The notes below the pieces were generated by a model. It saw only the letters and a list, made by a program, of their open reading frames with translations. It did not search any database and was not told the origin of the DNA. Both the position numbers and the translations under genes were made by a program. This document shows, piece by piece, positions 8,082 to 16,452 of a stretch of DNA of 37,458 bases. How positions within the stretch are numbered: the stretch's first letter is position 1; each line of letters begins with the position of its first letter. Origin of the DNA: a bacterium (GTDB lineage Bacteria; Arandabacterota; Arandabacteria; Arandabacterales; Arandabacteraceae); assembly GCA_025774845.1 (NCBI GenBank), contig JALGZP010000043.1, positions 1 to 37,458 on the forward strand. Reading direction: 5' to 3'.

Positions 8082-9062
8082 TCAGGGCAGTTCGCCCTGA
8101 GGGATCTTGACTCTGAAGCGACAGCGGTCATCGCCGGCGAGGACACTTTCAAGGACTTCGACCTCGGTCGGTTCTTCAAACACCACATCGAACTTGAGTT
8201 TGGCATAGCCACCGCTACAGTAACACCAGTCAAGTGGGATATCCGGCTTGCCCTCGATTATGGCCGCCCGCGCCAGCGGACAGTGACAACCATAGTAGCG
8301 CTTCATCACGGGGTCGGTCTCTTCCAGCCAGTCCTTTGGCGCGTATGGAAACTTGGTGATGTAGAGGTACTCTCCATCCCGAACGGCGGAGAGTACTTCC
8401 TGATTGCCTCTCACGAACTCGACTATTCCGGGAGTGATCTCCTGCTCGTACCAAACTTTGCCCTCATTCATATAGTGCTCGAGCTCGGCAACGGCCTCAC
8501 CGTGAACCCTTTCTAAGAAGCCATCGATGCTTCCCGCTTCTTTGAACCACTGCTTGTGCTTTTCGAAGCTCTCTAGGGGGATCTCGTGGTGGTTTCCTGC
8601 GAGGACGTTATGGCAGATTTCTGTACCAAGCTTCATAAGATTCCCGACAAGGCGACCGGTGACTGCTGGATATGCTTCCGGCGGCGACCCGAGAGGCGGG
8701 AGCTCGACATCCTTAAAGACCTCATTCCTCGCCGCCTCGCCTGCAAGCGAAACAAGTCGCCCGGAAATGGAGGGGAGTACCTCTCTCCCATTGAGTATTG
8801 CGGTGAAATAGATAAAGACCTCATTTAAACCGGTTATGTAGACATAACGAGCCAGGGATAGAAACCTATCCATGGTGTTCTTCTTCCCCGCAATCAGGAT
8901 ATCTGCATATTGCTTTACATCGTCAACATCGTGAGAGTCGAGACTCTTACCTTTTGCGGCCAGATGCTGCTCGAACTCCTTGACGTACCCCACGGCAGCT
9001 GAGATCGCTTCATCGGTCTGGTTCCGTGAGCGAAGGTAGCCGATGTATTCCTCTTCCCTCAT
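8082..9062 (-). CDS. conserved protein with integrase-like SAM N-terminus and Cys-rich (DUF6144-like) C-terminus
   Basis: 326 aa. The ATG at 9062 has GGAGGT six bases upstream; an ATG ten codons earlier has none. Residues 1-55 look like the SAM-like core-binding helices of tyrosine recombinases (YIGYLRSRNQTDEAISAAVGYV, then FEQHLAAKGKSL), but there is no catalytic recombinase domain. The middle is helical. The C-terminus has C259-H-C261-P-L-A-R, then W-C280-Y-C282-S-G-G-Y and a closing GDDRCRFRVKIP. This recalls the DUF6144/L-ATC hydrolase/V4R group of cysteine-rich ligand- or metal-binding domains; I assign that from memory of the motif, without a search. No signal peptide, so cytoplasmic. 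Function unknown. Confidence 0.75.
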   Translation of the reverse strand: MREEEYIGYLRSRNQTDEAISAAVGYVKEFEQHLAAKGKSLDSHDVDDVKQYADILIAGKKNTMDRFLSLARYVYITGLNEVFIYFTAILNGREVLPSISGRLVSLAGEAARNEVFKDVELPPLGSPPEAYPAVTGRLVGNLMKLGTEICHNVLAGNHHEIPLESFEKHKQWFKEAGSIDGFLERVHGEAVAELEHYMNEGKVWYEQEITPGIVEFVRGNQEVLSAVRDGEYLYITKFPYAPKDWLEETDPVMKRYYGCHCPLARAAIIEGKPDIPLDWCYCSGGYAKLKFDVVFEEPTEVEVLESVLAGDDRCRFRVKIPQGELP

Positions 9063-9118
9063 GTCTGTACCTCCATAGATACACGTGCGCAACTACAGGG
9101 GAGTTGATTACTGTCCCT

Positions 9119-9124
9119 ACTATA
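9119..9124 (-). promoter_or_regulatory. possible -10 element for the minus-strand operon
   Basis: On the minus strand TATAGT lies 57 bp upstream of the ATG at 9062. The same hexamer is used in stronger promoters elsewhere in this window. No good -35 was found at the right distance. Confidence 0.25.
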
Positions 9125-9229
9125 CCAATGTTCCGGGGCAAGTGCATGCGATTTCGAAGGAGAAGATATATTGACACGAGTCAGCAGGTTGACCCAACAT
9201 ATGATGGACTGGTTGAAAGGAGATGCACG

Positions 9230-9601
9230 ATGGCGAAGGTAATAAACATCGAACAGTGCTTCCGGAGGTTCACGGATACGTATTCACCCAAGATCGTTGG
9301 AGAGCTTAACGGCCAGCACTTCAAACTTGCGCGGCTTGAGGGAGAGAAAGTCCCGTGGCATACCCATGACAATGAGGATGAGCTCTTCCTTGTGGTGGAG
9401 GGCGCGCTGGATGTCTACGAGCGGGATGAGACCGTTACGCTGCATGCGGGGGAGTTCTGTATCGTGCCACGAGGTAAGGAGCATCGCGTTGTCCCCCACG
9501 GGCATGTCAAACTGATCCTGGTTGAACCCATAGATATCGCACACACCGGTAAGGTGCAATCCGAGATAACAAAAGACCACTACGATCGACTTGATGTCTG
9601 A
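9230..9601 (+). CDS. small cupin-domain protein
   Basis: 123 aa from the ATG at 9230, preceded by AAAGGAG (9216-9222). It is a single cupin barrel: motif 1 is PWHTHDNEDELFLVVEG (metal-type His, His and Glu), motif 2 is GEFCIVPRGKEHRV with the final His. Such proteins bind a divalent metal and act as isomerases, dioxygenases or small-molecule sensors; nothing here decides which. It is cytoplasmic and followed 10 bp later by a second cupin gene, so the two are an operon. It is divergent from the Cys-rich gene at 8082-9062. Confidence 0.88.
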   Translation: MAKVINIEQCFRRFTDTYSPKIVGELNGQHFKLARLEGEKVPWHTHDNEDELFLVVEGALDVYERDETVTLHAGEFCIVPRGKEHRVVPHGHVKLILVEPIDIAHTGKVQSEITKDHYDRLDV

Positions 9602-9611
9602 GGAGGCGTGA

Positions 9612-10001
9612 ATGAAGATCAAGGTTGCCGACCCGATTACATACGTAAGGATATACGCCGATTCGGACGGTGAATCGCATTTCGGCGAGAGAGAAATCCC
9701 GTTTAACCTGGCCGACTTTGCACCACCTGCACCACCCATATCGGTCACGGATCTCTGGGAAGGGACCGGCGCGTTCTTGATGTCGAGTCCTCCCGGCTGG
9801 ATCGGGGACTGGCATCCCGCTCCGCGCCGGATGCTGATGTTCTTTCTTAAAGGCACGCTCGAGGTTGAGGTATCGGATGGTGAGGTGCGCTCGTTCGGTC
9901 CCGGATCGGTCATGCTTGTTGAGGATACATCCGGCAAGGGCCATATCTCACGCGTCACGGGTGATGAGCGGGGCTGCCTCGTGGCAATTCCTCTGATTTG
10001 A
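9612..10001 (+). CDS. second cupin-like protein
   Basis: 129 aa, ATG after GAGGAGG. It shows the cupin strand pattern in its second half (MLMFFLKGTLEVEVSDGEV, then FGPGSVMLVEDTSGKGH), as in cupin-domain proteins that close a barrel with a G-x-G-H segment. Candidate metal ligands are fewer than in its neighbour: His at GDWHPAP and His at GKGHIS. The first 50 residues (FGEREIPFNLADFAPPAPPI) are seen in stand-alone cupins of this type. It probably acts together with the preceding cupin because the genes are only 10 bp apart. Substrate unknown. Confidence 0.75.
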   Translation: MKIKVADPITYVRIYADSDGESHFGEREIPFNLADFAPPAPPISVTDLWEGTGAFLMSSPPGWIGDWHPAPRRMLMFFLKGTLEVEVSDGEVRSFGPGSVMLVEDTSGKGHISRVTGDERGCLVAIPLI

Positions 10002-10056
10002 GGTTAAGCATCACGAAAGACCGCGAGAGTCCCCAAAAGTACCTGGAATGAAAAGG

Positions 10057-10092
10057 CCCGGCTGCCGAATCGCAAGTGACCCGGCAGCCGGG
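10057..10092. terminator. bidirectional intrinsic terminator
   Basis: An 11-bp perfect stem (CCCGGCTGCCG / CGGCAGCCGGG, 13-base loop) lies between the convergent ends of the cupin gene (10001) and the metalloprotease gene (10135). Read on the minus strand it is followed by CCTTTT, so it best serves the metalloprotease; on the plus strand the T-tract is weak (TTCTAAT). Confidence 0.8.
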
Positions 10093-10134
10093 TTCTAATA
10101 ACCAGACCTCAGCCTTTGAGGTTAGGTCGTCTGA

Positions 10135-13100
10135 TTACTGCGACAATACGACTTTCCGTGTTACCTCGTATGCACCTGCACACAGCCGCACGAAGTAAAC
10201 ACCCGTTGAGACTTGCTTACCTCTGTTGTCACGACCATTCCAGGTCGGACGATGCTCTCCGGCAGTAAGGCCGCCTTCCTGAATAGTCCGCACAAGGCTA
10301 CCCCTCGCGTCGTAGATGCGCAGGGTCACATGTTCATCCATCGCAAGGGTGAACCGAATCGTCGTGGTGCCAGTGAACGGATTCGGAGCCACCGGGAACA
10401 GCCTTGTCTCGTAAGTAGGGGCTTCGGGTACTTCGACACCTGCTGTGCCCGAGCCCGGGAGATCCACCGGCTGACCCAACCGGAAGATATCAGAGACCAG
10501 ATAGTCTATTCCACCGGCACTCACGTAGTGAAGGCCGACCGGGTCAATCGGGTCACTCACCCATACCTCACCCATCTGCCCTTCGGCCACGTTCTCAACC
10601 AGAGGCTTAACGCCCTCAATCCGGTACCAGACTACTACGTCCATCAGTCCATCACCGTTTTGATCCAACTCTTCCCAGCGATCAGGCACCAACACCCCTT
10701 TGGTGTTACCAACATAGGTCCGGCTCATATCCAGCTGGGTGGCATCGAAGAGCTCTTCAATCATCATAGCCTGGCCGTTCTCACCGACTCCAAATACATC
10801 AGTCCTCGAAGGAATCACGAGTGCAAACGCATTCCGACCGCTCACAAAGCCCGTGCCGTTCTCGTTGAAGCCCGTCGCGGCAAATGCCCCGCCTGACTGA
10901 TCATGGGGCACCCGCACCAAGACCACATCCTCAGCCTCATTCCCAGAGAGGTCCGTAGCGCGGTAGGTTATGGTGTAGATTCTGCCGATTCGCTTGCCGC
11001 TCCGCTCGGCCCGTAAGCGGAAATCATAATCCTCGGTACCGAACTCGGCATCGATATCATCATCGGTCTCTCCGTCTCCACCATCATCGTCAGGCTCGTT
11101 GGATGTTATGTCGACAAGTATGACCTCGGGGCCGTCATCGCAGATATCTTCCACCGTAACCGTGGCAACGATGTCAACCATCTTGTGATTCGGCGGCCAC
11201 AGGACATAGCGGTTGAGCTCGACTGAGATCACCGGTGGCGTCGTGTCCTCCACCGTTACGGTGTCGGTGCACGTGCCTTCGTTACCGGAATCGTCCGTGG
11301 CTGTGAATGTCACCTCGGTATCGCCCAGAGGGAAGCACGCCGGATAGTCGAGCGATGTGACGAGATCGTCATCACAGATATCTGTTGCGGAGAATTCATT
11401 GAAGAAGTCTACGAGCTGTGGATCATCCGCCGGCGTACCGCAGTAGTCGCTGCACTCAACAACGATGTCGGCCGGGCAGGTCATAGCCGGCTCTGTCGTA
11501 TCCTCGACCGTAACGTCAACCTCATCCGTGTCGCTCTCAAGCCCATCAGACACGGTTAAGGTAATCGTGACCATACCGAGTGAAAAAGTACCCGTTGGTG
11601 TAGGTGATGAAGGATCATCGAAGTAACCCTCAGGTGACCACGTATAGTAAAGTACGTCGCCATCCGGATCGGATGACCCGGTCCCGTCAAGCATCACCGG
11701 CGTTCCTGCCGGCCCTGAGCATTCCGCAGTTACATCGGAACCTGCATCAGCCACCGGCGGCTGGTTGACGAAGATCGAGAGGTTATCGCCAAGGTACGGA
11801 CCCGTGGCAGGCGAGGCTGTGCTGTAGCCCTCGACAGCCCACAAGACTTCGTGGTTGTCGCTTCCCCCGATCAGCGTCTGCAGCTGTGCCAGGCTGAGCG
11901 TGGTGCTCGTCGTTGCCAGTCCCGGGATAGTCAGGATCAGGGCGTAGGTCGTGGGGTTGTAGAAGACGAGATCCCACTCGTCGCCCGCGGCGACAGTGCC
12001 GCATCCGACAGCACCGGTCCACGAGAAATCCGCACTGCCCGGCGAGACCGTCGTCCCTGCCGTCGGACTTACTGGTACCGGTCCGACGCCATAATCAGAG
12101 CACATCCCGCCGATGGCGAGATCTGTCTGGTTGTCGGGAATCAGCGACGACGCCCTGAGTGCTCCCCACCCTTCGGTAAGTGTCTCGGAGTTATCAGCAT
12201 CGAACACATCGAAGAGGTCCTTGGCATCAAAAGTCACGTTGTCATTGCCGTCGACAGCGGCATCGTAAAGATCCCAATTGATTCTCATCAGGCTCCGTTC
12301 GTTGTCGTCGCCAGCCAGCGGCTCCGGATTGTCCTCGAGGCTGTACGAAAGATTTTGATCGTCGGTATCCTGATAGCTCACGTCGCCAACGCGCGGTATG
12401 CCGAGCAGATCAAGATTCAACTCTGCCTGGCCGCTGAGTCCGAAGTAGGTCGGCCAGCTTTCACCCCATGCGAGTTTTAGCCCCTCGCTCTTACTAGGCC
12501 GAACGTCGGCGGCGCACTGAGAACTGCTGTGTCCCCCGCCAGGGTTGTCTTCAAAGTTAAACTCATCCATCACATAGTGACCATACTCGTGGTGGAGCAC
12601 ATCCCAATCCCACTTGTCACCCTGGCGTATATTCACACTGGCGCCGTCGTAGAATGCACCGCCGGCCGGCCAGTTGACGGGTATCAGCGGAAGTGCTGCC
12701 CCGCCGTTGAGATTGAACTTCACGTAGGCGGCTATATAGCTCGCCCCGACACAAACGCTGCCTGCAGGGCCGTCACCCGTATCACCGAAGGTGAAGTTCT
12801 CGGTGACCACCGCACCGTCCGCGACGTTGCTGTGGACACTGGACTGCTCTATGTACACACCTCCGTCCTGGACCTGGATCGCTTCATTCTTCGTCACGAA
12901 CTTCACAAAGATGTCCAGGCCGTTCTGCCCGATACCATCGTCGTTGTCGAGAACAAATGAATACTGGCCGTCACTGCCGAGTACATCCAGTGTTAGGAAG
13001 TCATCGATCACTAAATCCTTGTCCCACACCTCGACCTGAACACCGTAGGCTCCATGGGTGGCCCCGTTCTCATCGGTGAAAAGCACCGTTCCCTGGACTG

Positions 13101-13809
13101 TAATGGTTCCGGCGGTACCCGCGGGAGCCCTCCTTACCGGCTCCTCGCCTTCCCGTGCCGCCGCCTTGAGCTTTGGCAGGACCGGGCCGATGGGGACAGC
13201 AGATGCCTCGCGAGGTACCTGATCAGAGTGGCCGTCGGGCCTCAGCGCTTCTTTAATCTGAGTCTGATACTCCTCCTCTGTGATGTACCCGAAGTCAAAC
13301 TCCTGTCTGATGGAGGAGTGTTCCAGTGCGACGAAGCCGTCACGACCGTGATAGACCCGGTCACTACGGGAAAGCGTGTATACACCCTCACGACGTGAGA
13401 TTGACTCACCGGTCTTCGTATCCCGTGCTGATGCTGTTACCAGAACGGCCGCCCGATCCACAGCGAGGTAGTGCACAGGAATATCGATTTCAACCTGCTG
13501 GTCCCGTGTAAGCGACCCGATGTACTCGGTCGCAGCACCCAACAGTTCGACCGCTTCATCGCCTGCAATCCGGACGTCGATGTCATCAAGATCCGCGAGC
13601 GCAGTAATCGTTGCCTGCAGGTCAACCATGGCACCAGCTGACAGATTGGCATCAGGCAGGGAAAGCACGATATCGATAGGCACGGTCTCCTTTCCAGTGC
13701 AGTGATGACTACCGGGGAGGTCAGTATCCTGCGCTACACCGGTAGCAGCTGGGAACCCGACCAAAACCAATAGAACAACCGTCAAAAACACAAAGCGCAA
13801 GTTCTTCAT
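10135..13809 (-). CDS. giant exported HEXXH metalloprotease with PKD/HYR-type domains and FlgD/T9SS-type C-terminus
   Basis: 1224 aa from the ATG at 13809, nine bases from AAGGAGA; a GTG two codons earlier is only three bases from it. A signal peptide of about 25-30 residues predicts export. The zinc motif is HHEYGH (His407, Glu408, His411), with Glu450 in WGESWPTYF as the likely third ligand, the gluzincin layout. After it come a PKD domain (PVADAGSDVTAECSG, SSDPDGD, TVSDG), a HYR-like domain (TCPADIVVECS, TATDDSGNEG), a further DTTPPVISVELN Ig-type domain and an acidic Asp-rich stretch. The C-terminal 85 residues are the FlgD/T9SS-type domain (APNPFTGTTTIRF, GVYFVRL, KVVLSQ). Family knowledge suggests a secreted or surface protease; the substrate is unknown. 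It has its own promoter and terminator, so it is monocistronic. Confidence 0.9.
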   Translation of the reverse strand: MKNLRFVFLTVVLLVLVGFPAATGVAQDTDLPGSHHCTGKETVPIDIVLSLPDANLSAGAMVDLQATITALADLDDIDVRIAGDEAVELLGAATEYIGSLTRDQQVEIDIPVHYLAVDRAAVLVTASARDTKTGESISRREGVYTLSRSDRVYHGRDGFVALEHSSIRQEFDFGYITEEEYQTQIKEALRPDGHSDQVPREASAVPIGPVLPKLKAAAREGEEPVRRAPAGTAGTITVQGTVLFTDENGATHGAYGVQVEVWDKDLVIDDFLTLDVLGSDGQYSFVLDNDDGIGQNGLDIFVKFVTKNEAIQVQDGGVYIEQSSVHSNVADGAVVTENFTFGDTGDGPAGSVCVGASYIAAYVKFNLNGGAALPLIPVNWPAGGAFYDGASVNIRQGDKWDWDVLHHEYGHYVMDEFNFEDNPGGGHSSSQCAADVRPSKSEGLKLAWGESWPTYFGLSGQAELNLDLLGIPRVGDVSYQDTDDQNLSYSLEDNPEPLAGDDNERSLMRINWDLYDAAVDGNDNVTFDAKDLFDVFDADNSETLTEGWGALRASSLIPDNQTDLAIGGMCSDYGVGPVPVSPTAGTTVSPGSADFSWTGAVGCGTVAAGDEWDLVFYNPTTYALILTIPGLATTSTTLSLAQLQTLIGGSDNHEVLWAVEGYSTASPATGPYLGDNLSIFVNQPPVADAGSDVTAECSGPAGTPVMLDGTGSSDPDGDVLYYTWSPEGYFDDPSSPTPTGTFSLGMVTITLTVSDGLESDTDEVDVTVEDTTEPAMTCPADIVVECSDYCGTPADDPQLVDFFNEFSATDICDDDLVTSLDYPACFPLGDTEVTFTATDDSGNEGTCTDTVTVEDTTPPVISVELNRYVLWPPNHKMVDIVATVTVEDICDDGPEVILVDITSNEPDDDGGDGETDDDIDAEFGTEDYDFRLRAERSGKRIGRIYTITYRATDLSGNEAEDVVLVRVPHDQSGGAFAATGFNENGTGFVSGRNAFALVIPSRTDVFGVGENGQAMMIEELFDATQLDMSRTYVGNTKGVLVPDRWEELDQNGDGLMDVVVWYRIEGVKPLVENVAEGQMGEVWVSDPIDPVGLHYVSAGGIDYLVSDIFRLGQPVDLPGSGTAGVEVPEAPTYETRLFPVAPNPFTGTTTIRFTLAMDEHVTLRIYDARGSLVRTIQEGGLTAGEHRPTWNGRDNRGKQVSTGVYFVRLCAGAYEVTRKVVLSQ

Positions 13810-14052
13810 GATCACCAGTCTCCTTTCGAGTGAGTTTCATCCAGATAGCAGCGGAACAACGCGGTGAAACGCTGCCCCTGATGTACGGCCGGGTCAGGGT
13901 GGGGACCGCGTAATGCACCATCGGCTTTTGAGGTACACGTAAACCAACGTCGAACACCAAGCGTACTTCGAATCAAGGATCGTGCACCTGCCCGTCGTTG
14001 TCGACAAACCAACCCCCTCGAGGTACGAACCTCGCAATCTCCGGTTACGCAA
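13810..14052 (-). other. long 5' leader of the giant metalloprotease gene
   Basis: If transcription starts near 14069, the mRNA leader is about 260 nt, long for this window. It contains a 6-bp hairpin (CGAGGT, loop, ACCTCG at 14019-14034) and several GC-rich segments. I recognise no riboswitch consensus and see no protein-coding start with a ribosome binding site in it. Confidence 0.3.
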
Positions 14053-14054
14053 TA

Positions 14055-14083
14055 TTGGCAAACTTTATAGTTTGCTTTATATC
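14055..14083 (+). promoter_or_regulatory. promoter of the lipoprotein gene at 14171
   Basis: -35 TTGGCA (14055-14060), 17-bp spacer, -10 TATATC (14078-14083). The spacer holds the inverted repeat GCAAACT-TTAT-AGTTTGC (14058-14075), a likely operator. Confidence 0.55.
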
Positions 14084-14104
14084 ATAAACATGCGAGAATG
14101 TCAA
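14076..14104 (-). promoter_or_regulatory. promoter of the giant metalloprotease gene
   Basis: Minus strand: -35 TTGACA (14099-14104), 17-bp spacer, -10 TATAAA (14076-14081), a near-consensus sigma70 promoter. Its -10 overlaps the -10 of the plus-strand promoter. Confidence 0.65.
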
Positions 14105-14170
14105 TGATGGCCTGGCAAAAGCCCGAGGTTCTTTGTCTGCCAGCAGATTTACTCAGTTCTGGAGGCGGTC

Positions 14171-14908
14171 ATGCGATCGATACACATGAACAAGTGGAGG
14201 TGTATTCACGTTCTTGGGCTGGGATTTCTCTTATGCCTAGCCGCCGTTGGGTGCCGTCATACACTTGAACGGCAGGCAACGAAAACCCAGTGTGAGTACG
14301 AGCCTGTGGGAGAAGTGACCGTGTGGGTGGATGAGGTTGACGCATTGAAACCGGTAGTCTTCTCGGGAACAATTGATGCGATCTCGGAGGAGGACTACCA
14401 ACGCAAGCAGCTGTCGATCATAGATGAGAACAGCAAAGAATGGTCGATCCGCATTCACGTCCCGGGTATGTCCCTTCCCCTGGAGATTGGACAGCACTAT
14501 GAATTCGAGGTGCAGTACGTCGGTGGTTGGCCGTCAGCCTCTTCGATTCTCATCTGGGACCGAGATGGCCTCCTGTTTGCGGGGGTGAGTGATTGGGAAG
14601 TGGGCACCAACGTAGCCCAGGGCGGCGTACCCGGCTTTGGGATCGAAAAGATCTCCACTGACTGTGGAAGCCGTCCTCATAGTAAGTGTTATGATGAACT
14701 CAGGAACGCCGTTCTGAAAGTCAGTACGGACGGGGAAAGCGTTATGCTCTTCCACGGCGAGTCGGCACGGATTGGATCCTATGAGGTAATGTGTCTCACA
14801 TGCCAGGACGTGGTGTATAACAGCTCTTGCGCGGATGCAGGCCTGAACACGGTCTCTTATGCCATCGTCCGGCTTCGGCCGGTCCCGGCCCGGTTTCCCG
14901 CTGATTGA
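14171..14908 (+). CDS. uncharacterised lipoprotein
   Basis: 245 aa. The ATG at 14171 has GGAGG (14161-14165) five bases upstream; a second ATG five codons later has none. The N-terminus is basic and then hydrophobic (VLGLGFLLCLAAVGC), and the lipobox AVGC predicts lipidation. The mature part has an OB-like or beta-rich stretch (VVFSGTIDAISEEDYQRKQL, SIIDENSKEWSIRIHVPG, YEFEVQYVGG) followed by a Cys-containing C-terminal half (six Cys between GSRPHSKC and SSCADAG). I do not recognise a named family. It is divergent from the giant protease gene, and a separate promoter candidate precedes the next gene. Confidence 0.75.
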   Translation: MRSIHMNKWRCIHVLGLGFLLCLAAVGCRHTLERQATKTQCEYEPVGEVTVWVDEVDALKPVVFSGTIDAISEEDYQRKQLSIIDENSKEWSIRIHVPGMSLPLEIGQHYEFEVQYVGGWPSASSILIWDRDGLLFAGVSDWEVGTNVAQGGVPGFGIEKISTDCGSRPHSKCYDELRNAVLKVSTDGESVMLFHGESARIGSYEVMCLTCQDVVYNSSCADAGLNTVSYAIVRLRPVPARFPAD

Positions 14909-14953
14909 GTTCCCCTGCTGGCCTGTTTCATGGACCCATCTCTGGATACTCGC

Positions 14954-14982
14954 TTGAAACCCGGTCCGGTATCCTGTAGCAT
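14954..14982 (+). promoter_or_regulatory. candidate promoter of the NHL-repeat lipoprotein gene
   Basis: -35 TTGAAA (14954-14959), 17-bp spacer, -10 TAGCAT (14977-14982), 65 bp before the start codon at 15048. Moderate match only. Confidence 0.4.
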
Positions 14983-15047
14983 GTCAAGTGCAGCGAGAAG
15001 TGAATCATTCGACTCGAGACATCTCAATCTACAGGAGGCGACGAGTC

Positions 15048-16337
15048 ATGCGACGAGGCTTCGTACTGGCGGCAGCGATACTTACCCTGGCGGTTCTATT
15101 TACCGCGTGCAGCGAAGACAAGGGCGGTGGCCCCACACCGGATACGACGGCACCTGCTGCCGTTACCAATCTTGCGGCAGTGAACCCCACGTTCAACTCA
15201 ATCCAGCTTACCTGGACGGCGCCCGGGGATAATGGATCCAGTGGTACAGCATCAGAGTATGATGTTCGTTACTCCACAGCGCTTGTCACGGCAGCCAACT
15301 GGGAAACTTGCACCCAGTGTGATGGAGAGCCTGCTCCCCAGCTCGCCGGGAGTGCAGAGACCTTCACCGTTATGGGTCTACTGGAGAATACTACCTATCA
15401 CTTCGCTCTCAAGACGGGAGATGAGGTCCCGAACTGGTCGGGATTATCCAATGAAGTGGGCAATGTCACCTCGGTGGTCACCGCCTATGTTTTCGTGAGA
15501 CTGTGGGGAACGTGGGGTAGTGGGGATGGCCAAATGGATTATGTTGTCGGCGTGGCTCTCGACGGCTCAGGTAACGTATATGTCGCAGATCATGAGAACC
15601 AGCGCGTCCAGAAGTTCACTTCTGATGGGGTCTTCATTACGAAGTGGGGAAGTCAGGGCTCCGGTGACGGCCAGTTCTCATACATGGAGGGTATCGCAGC
15701 GGATGCCTCCGGTAATGTCTACGTGTCCGACGCCGAGCAGTTCAGCATCCAGAAGTTCACTTCCGATGGGACCTTTGTCACAAAGTGGGGAGGCCAGGGT
15801 AGCGGTGACGGCCAGTTTGAGTGGTATCCCCAGGGGATGGCGCCGGATGCGACGGGAAATGTGTACGTTTCGGACAGTGGGAATCGTATCCATAAGTTCA
15901 CATCTGAGGGGACCTTTGTCACAAAGTGGGGAAGTGAAGGCACGGGAGACGGGCAATTCCGGCACCCCTATGGTATTGCTGTTGATGCGTCGGGCAACGT
16001 TTATGTGACTGACTGGCTCAATGGTCGGGTGCAGAAATTCACATCTGACGGGACCTTTGTTATGACCTGGGGAAGCGAGGGTACGGAAGATGGTCAGTTC
16101 ATACGTCCAACCGGGATAGCAGTCGACCAAGCCGGGAATGTCTTTGTAACCGATCATGAGAACGACCGTATTCAGAAATTCACCAGTGACGGAACCTTCA
16201 TAACGAAGTGGGGAACACCGGGGGACGGTGACGGCGAATTTCGAGGACCTAAGGGTGTCGACTTCGATGCATCGGGCAATGTCTATATAGCGGACTCCAA
16301 TAACGATCGCATCCAGAAATTCGCTCCTTCAGAGTGA
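15048..16337 (+). CDS. lipoprotein with fibronectin type III domain and six-bladed NHL-repeat propeller
   Basis: 429 aa. The ATG at 15048 follows AGGAGG (15033-15038). The signal peptide ends in lipobox LFTAC, so it is a lipoprotein. Residues about 28-140 are an FnIII domain (DTTAPAAVTNLAAV, ITLTW-like IQLTW, TYHFALKTGDEVPNWS). Residues about 150-429 hold six NHL repeats with the core GVA-D-x-x-GNVYVAD...R-x-QKF. The repeats are 46-47 codons long and very similar at DNA level. NHL propellers bind proteins, glycans or RNA; a surface sensor or adhesion role is an inference. A stem-loop with a T-tract follows the gene, so it is probably monocistronic. Confidence 0.9.
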   Translation: MRRGFVLAAAILTLAVLFTACSEDKGGGPTPDTTAPAAVTNLAAVNPTFNSIQLTWTAPGDNGSSGTASEYDVRYSTALVTAANWETCTQCDGEPAPQLAGSAETFTVMGLLENTTYHFALKTGDEVPNWSGLSNEVGNVTSVVTAYVFVRLWGTWGSGDGQMDYVVGVALDGSGNVYVADHENQRVQKFTSDGVFITKWGSQGSGDGQFSYMEGIAADASGNVYVSDAEQFSIQKFTSDGTFVTKWGGQGSGDGQFEWYPQGMAPDATGNVYVSDSGNRIHKFTSEGTFVTKWGSEGTGDGQFRHPYGIAVDASGNVYVTDWLNGRVQKFTSDGTFVMTWGSEGTEDGQFIRPTGIAVDQAGNVFVTDHENDRIQKFTSDGTFITKWGTPGDGDGEFRGPKGVDFDASGNVYIADSNNDRIQKFAPSE

Positions 16338-16418
16338 TTCGGGACAGGGGAATCCGTGGCCTCGCCCGGAGAAGAACGATAGGGCTAACTTCCTGCCCGC
16401 TTTATAGTTAAGAGACAT

Positions 16419-16448
16419 GTCTGCTCGCGGGCAGACTCCCTCCTTTTT
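16419..16448 (+). terminator. intrinsic terminator after the NHL lipoprotein gene
   Basis: Stem GTCTGC / GCAGAC with a six-base loop (16419-16436), followed after TCCCTCC by TTTTT (16444-16448). The gap to the T-run makes it a moderate candidate. Confidence 0.5.
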
Positions 16449-16452
16449 CTGC

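Noticed and set aside
9171-9205. A TTGACA and a TATGAT upstream of the first cupin as a promoter.
   Set aside because: The spacing is 23 bp, outside the usual 16-19 bp range.
14010-14100. A tRNA-like segment on the minus strand (GCGAGGTTCGTACCTCG resembles a T-arm).
   Set aside because: The loop is six bases, no matching acceptor stem, D-arm or anticodon arm can be placed around it, and the region is better explained as a promoter and leader.
15600-16337. A CRISPR-like array suggested by regular DNA repeats.
   Set aside because: The period of 138-141 bp and the conserved reading frame show protein-coding NHL repeats.
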